Assembly (NCBI GenBank): GCA_910584845.1
Contig: CAJUDH010000010.1
Span: 62,001 to 126,000 of the forward strand
Origin: an uncultured Lachnospiraceae bacterium
GTDB lineage: Bacteria > Bacillota > Clostridia > Lachnospirales > Lachnospiraceae
Length of the DNA: 64,000 nt
Reading direction: 5' to 3'
Shown: positions 59,901 through 64,000 of the stretch, piece by piece
How the letters are laid out: each line of letters begins with the position of its first letter
How positions within the stretch are numbered: position 1 is the first letter of the stretch
Notes under the pieces: generated by a model
What the model was told of the DNA's origin: nothing
Databases searched by the model: none
What the model saw: the letters and a program-made list of their open reading frames with translations, nothing else
Program-made: the position numbers and the translations under genes

Positions 59901-61592
59901 CAAGGCGCCAAACCTGGGGAGGGCGGGCAATTGCCCGGTGGAAAGGTGTACCCATGGGTGGCAAAGACGCGCCATTCCACCACAGGGGTGGGCCTGATTT
60001 CCCCGCCGCCCCATCACGATATTTACTCCATTGAGGACTTGGCCCAACTGATTTATGACTTGAAAAATTCCAATACCAAGGCCCGGATTTCCGTAAAATT
60101 GGTGTCCGAAGCCGGGGTAGGGACGGTGGCGGCCGGCGTGGCCAAAGCCGGCGCCCAGGTTATCCTGGTATCCGGTTTTGACGGCGGCACCGGGGCGGCG
60201 CCCAGAAATTCCATCTACAATGCCGGGCTCCCTTGGGAGCTGGGCGTGGCGGAAGCCCACCAGACCTTGATTATGAACGGGCTGCGGGACAAAGTGGTCC
60301 TGGAGGCCGACGGCAAATTGATGACAGGCCGGGACGTGGCGGTTGCCTGTATGCTGGGGGCGGAGGAATTCGGTTTTGCCACGGCCCCCCTGGTGGCCAT
60401 GGGCTGTGTTATGATGCGGGTCTGCAACCTGGATACTTGCCCCGTGGGGATCGCCACCCAGAATCCAGAATTGCGCAAACGGTTTCGGGGCAAACCGGAA
60501 TATGTAGTGAACTTTATGAATTTTGTAGCCCAGGAGATGCGGGAATACATGGCAAAGCTGGGGGTCCGCACCGTGGACGAGCTGGTTGGGCGGACAGACC
60601 TCCTCAAAAAGAAAGAAGGCATCCCCTATGCGCGGGCCCGGAAGGTGGACCTGTCCCGTATCTTGGATAATCCTTATGCAGGTATGGGTTTCCGGGGCTA
60701 TTATGATAAAGTGCCATATGATTTCCGGCTGGAGAAGACGGTAGATGAGCAGGTGCTGATGAAGAAATTAAAGCCTGCCTTGTCCAATAGGCAGAAAAAG
60801 AGCCTGCAGATCGACGTGTCTAATGTGGACCGGGCCTTGGGGACCATCTTTGGGTCGGAGATTACCCAGCGCTATCCGGACGGGCTTGACGAGGATACCT
60901 TTACCGTCCAATGCAACGGCAGCGGAGGCCAAAGCTTTGGGGCTTTTATCCCCAAAGGGCTGACCCTGGAGCTGGTGGGCGACAGCAACGACTATTTTGG
61001 GAAAGGCCTTTCCGGCGGCAAACTGGTGGTCTATCCTCCTAAGGCTGTACCGTTTAAGGCAGAGGAGAACATTATTATTGGAAATGTGGCCCTTTACGGC
61101 GCTACCGGCGGCAAGGCTTTTATCAACGGCGTGGCCGGGGAACGGTTTTGCGTCCGCAATTCCGGCGCCACCGCGGTGGTGGAAGGCGTAGGCGACCACG
61201 GGTGCGAGTATATGACCGGCGGACGGGTGGTGGTGCTAGGGCCTACCGGGAAGAATTTCGCTGCAGGCATGAGCGGGGGTATCGCCTATGTATTGGATGA
61301 AAAAAGGGATTTATACCGGAGGCTGAATAAAGAACTGGTTTCTTTAGAGGAAGTGGCCAACAAGTATGACGTGCTGGAACTAAAGGAAATGATCCAGGAG
61401 CACGTGGCTTATACCAATTCGGAAAAAGGCAAGTATATTTTAAAGCATTTCGGGGAATACCTGCCCAAATTTAAGAAAGTTTTGCCCCATGACTACCGGA
61501 GGATGATGAATACCATTATCCAGATGGAGGAAAAAGGGCTTAGCAGCGAACAGGCGCAGATCGAGGCGTTTTATGCCAATATGAGGAAGTAA
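56991..61592 (+). CDS. gltB: Glutamate synthase, large subunit
   Basis: This 1533-residue enzyme makes two glutamates from glutamine and 2-oxoglutarate with NADPH, together with GltD. Domain order is normal: class II glutaminase with its nucleophile Cys40 (SCGIGAVANIKG) after a propeptide that would be cut off, central domain, FMN-binding synthase domain with the [3Fe-4S] cysteines in CVMMRVCNLDTCPVGIATQ, and the C-terminal beta-helix GXGXG domain. The propeptide is about 18 residues longer than in Bacillus. AGGAGG lies 8 bases ahead of the ATG. It is followed by gltD after 12 bases. The leader RNA suggests control by a metabolite or antiterminator. Confidence 0.97.
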   Translation: MEKTERNKGKGISRRALMGQAVSGQAAPGLYDPRFEHDSCGIGAVANIKGVKSHKTVEQALHIVENLEHRAGKDAEGKTGDGVGIMLQVSHRFFKKVAAPLGIRLGGEREYGVGMFFFPQDTLARSQAKKMLEIIVKKEGLKFLGWRDLPIHPERIGKKAVEKMPYLVQGFIGKPADVKKGLDFDRRLYVARRVFEQSNDNTYVVSMSSRTIVYKGMFLVGELRSFFDDLQDPDYESALAVVHSRFSTNTNPSWMRAHPNRIIVHNGEINTIRGNVDKMMAREETMESPFFRSKMHKVLPIINQEGSDSAMLDNALEFMMMSGMELPLAVMVTIPAPWAHEKNMPQEVKDFYRYYATMMEPWDGPASIVFSDGDVLGAVLDRNGLRPSRYYITDDGQVILSSEVGAIDIGQSHVVKKDRLRPGKMLLVDTVKGELASDEDLKLRYALRQPYGEWLDSNLIELKNLPIPNKGVPSMGKEERARLQKTYGYTYEQYKTMILPMALNGAEAVSAMGADSPLAVLSQKHQPLFNYFKQLFAQVTNPPIDAIREEVVTSTTVYVGEEGNILEEKPENCKILKVDNPILTCTDLLKIKYMKQPGFRVEVIPITYYKNTSLEKAIDRLFLEVDRAHRDGANIIILSDRDIDENHVPIPSLLAVSALQQHLVKTKKRTSIALILESGEPREVHHFATLLGYGACAVNPYLAQESVRYLIESGMLDKDYYAAVQDYNRAVLHGIIKIASKMGISTIQSYQGAQIFEAIGVSPQVIDKYFTNTVSRVGGITLEDIASDVDVLHSTAFDPLGLDVDLTLESVGSHKSRAGQEEHLYNPRTIHLLQEATRTGNYEVFKEYTHALNEEGQAITLRSLMDFCCDENGGIPLDQVEGVDSIVKRFKTGAMSYGSISQEAHETLAIAMNRLGGKSNTGEGGESLERLTPGPKGHNRCSAIKQVASGRFGVTSRYLASAQEIQIKMAQGAKPGEGGQLPGGKVYPWVAKTRHSTTGVGLISPPPHHDIYSIEDLAQLIYDLKNSNTKARISVKLVSEAGVGTVAAGVAKAGAQVILVSGFDGGTGAAPRNSIYNAGLPWELGVAEAHQTLIMNGLRDKVVLEADGKLMTGRDVAVACMLGAEEFGFATAPLVAMGCVMMRVCNLDTCPVGIATQNPELRKRFRGKPEYVVNFMNFVAQEMREYMAKLGVRTVDELVGRTDLLKKKEGIPYARARKVDLSRILDNPYAGMGFRGYYDKVPYDFRLEKTVDEQVLMKKLKPALSNRQKKSLQIDVSNVDRALGTIFGSEITQRYPDGLDEDTFTVQCNGSGGQSFGAFIPKGLTLELVGDSNDYFGKGLSGGKLVVYPPKAVPFKAEENIIIGNVALYGATGGKAFINGVAGERFCVRNSGATAVVEGVGDHGCEYMTGGRVVVLGPTGKNFAAGMSGGIAYVLDEKRDLYRRLNKELVSLEEVANKYDVLELKEMIQEHVAYTNSEKGKYILKHFGEYLPKFKKVLPHDYRRMMNTIIQMEEKGLSSEQAQIEAFYANMRK

Positions 61593-61604
61593 GGGGGAGA
61601 GAAG

Positions 61605-63092
61605 ATGGGGAAGCCAACAGGATTTTTAGAATATAGCAGAAAGGCCGGAAACGTAGCAGGCCCGTTGGAGCGGATCCAAAATTTCCATGAGTTCCACACT
61701 CCTCTGACAGAAGGGCAGCAGAAAGAGCAAGGGGCCCGGTGTATGGAATGTGGGGTGCCTTTTTGCCAGTCCGGTATGATGTTAGGAGGTATGGTATCCG
61801 GCTGCCCCCTCAACAATCTGGTGCCGGAATGGAATGACTTGGTATATAACGGCAACTGGCCGCAGGCTTATAACCGGCTGAAAAAGACCAACAGCTTCCC
61901 GGAGTTTACCAGCCGGGTATGCCCGGCCCCCTGTGAGGCGGCCTGTACCTGCGGCCTGCACGGGGATCCGGTAAGCATTAAGGAAAATGAGCGGGCCATT
62001 ATTGAAATGGCCTACCAAACCGGAAAGGCGGGGCCCCGGCCCCCCAAGCTGCGGACAGACAAAAAAATTGCGGTCGTGGGTTCCGGGCCTGCCGGCCTGG
62101 CAGCGGCAGACCAGTTGAATAGGCGGGGGCATAATGTGACGGTTTTTGAGCGGGAAGACCGGATTGGGGGCCTTTTAATGTACGGGATCCCCAATATGAA
62201 GCTGGAAAAGGGTGTCATTGACCGCAAAATCCAGGTCATGAGGGATGAGGGGGTTACCTTTGTCACCGGGGCGGACGTGGGCCGTAATTATAAGGCGGGG
62301 AAACTGAAACGGGAATATGATTGTGTGATCCTGGCCTGCGGCGCTTCCAATCCCCGGGATATCCCGGTGCCAGGGCGCGATGGGGAAGGGGTTTATTTTG
62401 CCGTGGATTTCTTGAAAGCCACGACAAAAAGCCTGCTGGATTCCAACTTGCAAGACGGGAATTTTATTTCCGCCAAAGATAAACATGTGCTGGTCATCGG
62501 CGGCGGCGACACCGGCAATGACTGTGTGGGCACTTCCGTCCGCCACGGCTGCGCGTCGGTGCTCCAGCTGGAGATGATGCCAAAGCTTCCGGATAAAAGG
62601 GCGGATGGCAACGCCTGGCCCCAGTGGCCCCGGGTGTGCAAGACGGATTACGGCCAGGAAGAAGCAGCGGCTGTGTTTGGCCGGGATCCCCGGGTGTACC
62701 AGGCTACGGTGAAAGAATTGGTCAAAGACGAAAGCGGAAAAGTATGCAAGGCTATCCTGGTGAGCCTGGCCCCCCAAAAGGATCCGGAGTCAGGGCGGAC
62801 GGCCATGGTGCCGGTGGAGGGCAGCGAAAGGGAAGTGCCTGCGGACCTGGTCTTGATTGCGGCAGGTTTTTTGGGGGCCCAAACCTATGTGGCCGACGCC
62901 TTTGGGGTTGAACTCAACAGCCATTCCAATGTTGCCACGGAAGCAGGGGGATACGCCACAAACGTGGAGAACGTATTTGCCGCCGGCGACATGCACAGGG
63001 GCCAGTCATTGGTGGTGTGGGCCATCCGGGAAGGCCGGGAGGTAGCCAGGGAAGTAGACCGGTGGCTGATGGGGTACACCAATTTGGCGTAA
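61605..63092 (+). CDS. gltD: Glutamate synthase, small subunit
   Basis: This is a 495-residue flavoprotein that passes electrons from NADPH to GltB. The N-terminal ferredoxin-like part has cysteine groups for two [4Fe-4S] clusters (CMECGVPFCQSG, SGCPLNNLVPEW, VCPAPCEAACTCG). The FAD-binding GSGPAGLAAADQLNRRG and the NADPH-binding GGGDTGNDCVGTS follow. The C-terminal AAGDMHRGQSLVVWAI is the usual FAD end motif. The gene is co-transcribed with gltB. A 7-bp hairpin CCCTGGC/GCCAGGG follows the stop (63104-63124), without a clear T-run. Confidence 0.97.
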   Translation: MGKPTGFLEYSRKAGNVAGPLERIQNFHEFHTPLTEGQQKEQGARCMECGVPFCQSGMMLGGMVSGCPLNNLVPEWNDLVYNGNWPQAYNRLKKTNSFPEFTSRVCPAPCEAACTCGLHGDPVSIKENERAIIEMAYQTGKAGPRPPKLRTDKKIAVVGSGPAGLAAADQLNRRGHNVTVFEREDRIGGLLMYGIPNMKLEKGVIDRKIQVMRDEGVTFVTGADVGRNYKAGKLKREYDCVILACGASNPRDIPVPGRDGEGVYFAVDFLKATTKSLLDSNLQDGNFISAKDKHVLVIGGGDTGNDCVGTSVRHGCASVLQLEMMPKLPDKRADGNAWPQWPRVCKTDYGQEEAAAVFGRDPRVYQATVKELVKDESGKVCKAILVSLAPQKDPESGRTAMVPVEGSEREVPADLVLIAAGFLGAQTYVADAFGVELNSHSNVATEAGGYATNVENVFAAGDMHRGQSLVVWAIREGREVAREVDRWLMGYTNLA

Positions 63093-63299
63093 ACGTCCGG
63101 TCCCTGGCTGTGGGGCCAGGGCCAAAGGTGCGGAAAACAGTTGTGGGTTTATAAATGGTTTCGTCTGTTCTCGTGCTATGGGCTGACTGGATTCCCGCAG
63201 GCAATTGAGGCAGCCTTCCCCAGACAGGGGTCTGGCAGTGTATCATCCATCCGATGGCAGCCTGCTGAAAATGCGGTATCTGGCCATGAATGGGCATCA

Positions 63300-63327
63300 C
63301 AAAAAAATGGGCTGGCTCAGCCAGCCC
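63300..63327 (-). terminator. Terminator for leftward transcription from the right edge
   Basis: An 8-bp perfect stem GGGCTGGC/GCCAGCCC (63309-63327) is followed on the minus strand by ATTTTTTT. It would end the leftward fragment genes. From 63093 to 63600 I see no gene; the region holds this hairpin, a small CCAGAC/GTCTGG hairpin at 63220-63235 and low-GC DNA. Confidence 0.7.
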
Positions 63328-63600
63328 TACTTGCCCTATTTGATATGTCCGGAAGCAGCATTATAATACAAATAAGTCCCTTAACCCCTTCCATACAACT
63401 TTCCAAAAGGTTTTAAATCCTAGCTTTTCGACAATCCCTTTGCTCCTACGCCAACATAAATCTCTCTATCTCTTTGCAAGTCACTGTATTGATTGTCACT
63501 ACCACAAATTAGCCTATACAGCCAAAATGCATCTCTTATGATAGAATGGAATCAGAGAATCATGGGTAATAAATTTCAGGTCGTCCACCCTTGCCCTCAT

Positions 63601-63791
63601 TTACACCATCCCAAACAATTTTGCTATTTTTTCGTTATATTCGTCAATATCATAATCTGGTGCGTACAGTTCTTCACCTTCTGCAATCCCAATTCTCTTT
63701 AAGACTTTCTTAGCAGAATGCATCTCTGGCAGCGGTTTGTTATTCGACTGTATACCGATGGGTACTTAATTTTAATATTCATTATAGTCAT
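63601..63791 (-). pseudogene. Decayed small ORF, possibly antitoxin-like
   Basis: The minus-strand ATG at 63791 opens a 30-codon frame (MTIMNIKIKYPSVYSRITNR). From about 63757 a second frame continues in protein-like sequence and ends IAKLFGMV at TAA 63603-63601; the part from the ATG at 63723 is 40 residues (MHSAKKVLKRIGIAEGEELY and on). Together they look like one short gene split by a frameshift. The acidic C-terminal pattern recalls small antitoxins that accompany toxin genes, but I cannot be sure. Confidence 0.35.
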
Positions 63792-63847
63792 CGTTTCTCA
63801 CTTTTCTTTGACATAAAAAATATCTACGGCCATATTTCATATCTACA

Positions 63848-64000
63848 TTAAAAAAAGTTGAAAAGTTGGATATATTTCGTACTGTCTGATATCGAATATC
63901 TTTCATCAAACGGCATAAACCCATTTTTATCATTCTGGTAAAACTCCAACAGTTTAGGCTTGTCCTCGCACTCTAAAAACACAATTCCTCCGCCTATATC
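63848..64000 (-). CDS. GNAT-like protein, C-terminal end only (rest beyond window)
   Basis: The minus strand is open from the right edge for 50 codons to TAA 63850-63848. The fragment reads DIGGGIVFLECEDKPKLLEF, then FYQNDKNGFMPFDERY and a final IQLFNFF. This is the usual end of a GNAT acetyltransferase of the kind found in toxin-antitoxin pairs (FLECE, then FYxKNGF). The DNA here is clearly more AT-rich than the preceding 60 kb, suggesting transferred DNA. Only the family is inferred; nothing can be said of the N-terminus. Confidence 0.5.
   Translation of the reverse strand, partial: DIGGGIVFLECEDKPKLLEFYQNDKNGFMPFDERYSISDSTKYIQLFNFF

Noticed and set aside
62914..63300. Leftward 128-codon frame overlapping the gltD 3' end
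   Set aside because: Half of it is antisense to gltD; the rest has no ribosome site or motif I can confirm. It might be a remnant, but the evidence is too thin.
1..64000. CRISPR arrays, tRNA or rRNA genes, insertion sequences, prophage genes
   Set aside because: No regularly spaced repeats, no tRNA T-loop pattern, no transposase, integrase or phage structural motif was found when reading both strands.

Overview
The window looks like chromosomal DNA of a low-GC Gram-positive anaerobe of the class Clostridia, most likely a Lachnospiraceae-type gut bacterium, although its base composition is only moderately low. The evidence is the strong AGGAGG ribosome sites, a SigA-type primary sigma factor with a short region 1, lipoprotein signals, a QueH-type queuosine enzyme, a Firmicutes-style GltB/GltD pair and many Clostridia-type ABC systems. 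I cannot name the genus from sequence alone. No tRNA, rRNA, CRISPR array, insertion sequence or prophage was seen.

Left part (1-18.5 kb): the 3' part of a large polytopic membrane protein gene overlaps a NarL-type histidine kinase/response regulator pair. Facing it is a lone carB (carbamoyl-phosphate synthase large chain), followed by aroD. Next come two ABC export systems: a YtrA-like GntR/ATPase/large permease operon with an operator on its promoter, and a MacAB/LolCDE-like set of fusion protein, ATPase and two permeases that are products of a tandem duplication.

Catabolic island (18.5-28.6 kb): an enolase-superfamily ManD-like dehydratase, an RpiR-family regulator, and a long operon of cupin, binding lipoprotein, two permeases, two different ATPases, an M24-fold enzyme lacking both catalytic histidines, a second cupin and an SDR oxidoreductase. 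The two promoters flanking the regulator share an ungapped bipartite element of about 70 bp, so the enzyme and the importer are probably co-regulated. The substrate is unknown. This is the best candidate in the window for an undescribed system.

Middle (28.5-46 kb): a GNAT enzyme, a GH36 alpha-galactosidase, a GC-rich palindromic intergenic stretch, then housekeeping genes: Rrf2 regulator, tcdA, nadE, a SpoU rRNA methyltransferase, NfeD/SPFH membrane proteins, argF with an ARG-box-like site, birA, mutY, a diacylglycerol-kinase-like lipid kinase, rpoD, queH, an HPr and an SGNH lipoprotein.

Right part (46-64 kb): an alpha-galactoside-type locus (DUF624 protein, CUT1 importer, two tandem AraC regulators, a second GH36), a YczE-like membrane protein, pyroglutamyl peptidase, a broken lipoprotein gene, and gltBD (glutamate synthase) preceded by a strong promoter and a well-folded leader RNA of unknown class. 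The right edge has decayed, AT-rich fragments beside the end of a GNAT gene. Three intergenic long-loop inverted repeats between convergent genes (5.3, 18.5 and 45.9 kb) share stem and loop motifs and look like one dispersed repeat family that doubles as terminators.
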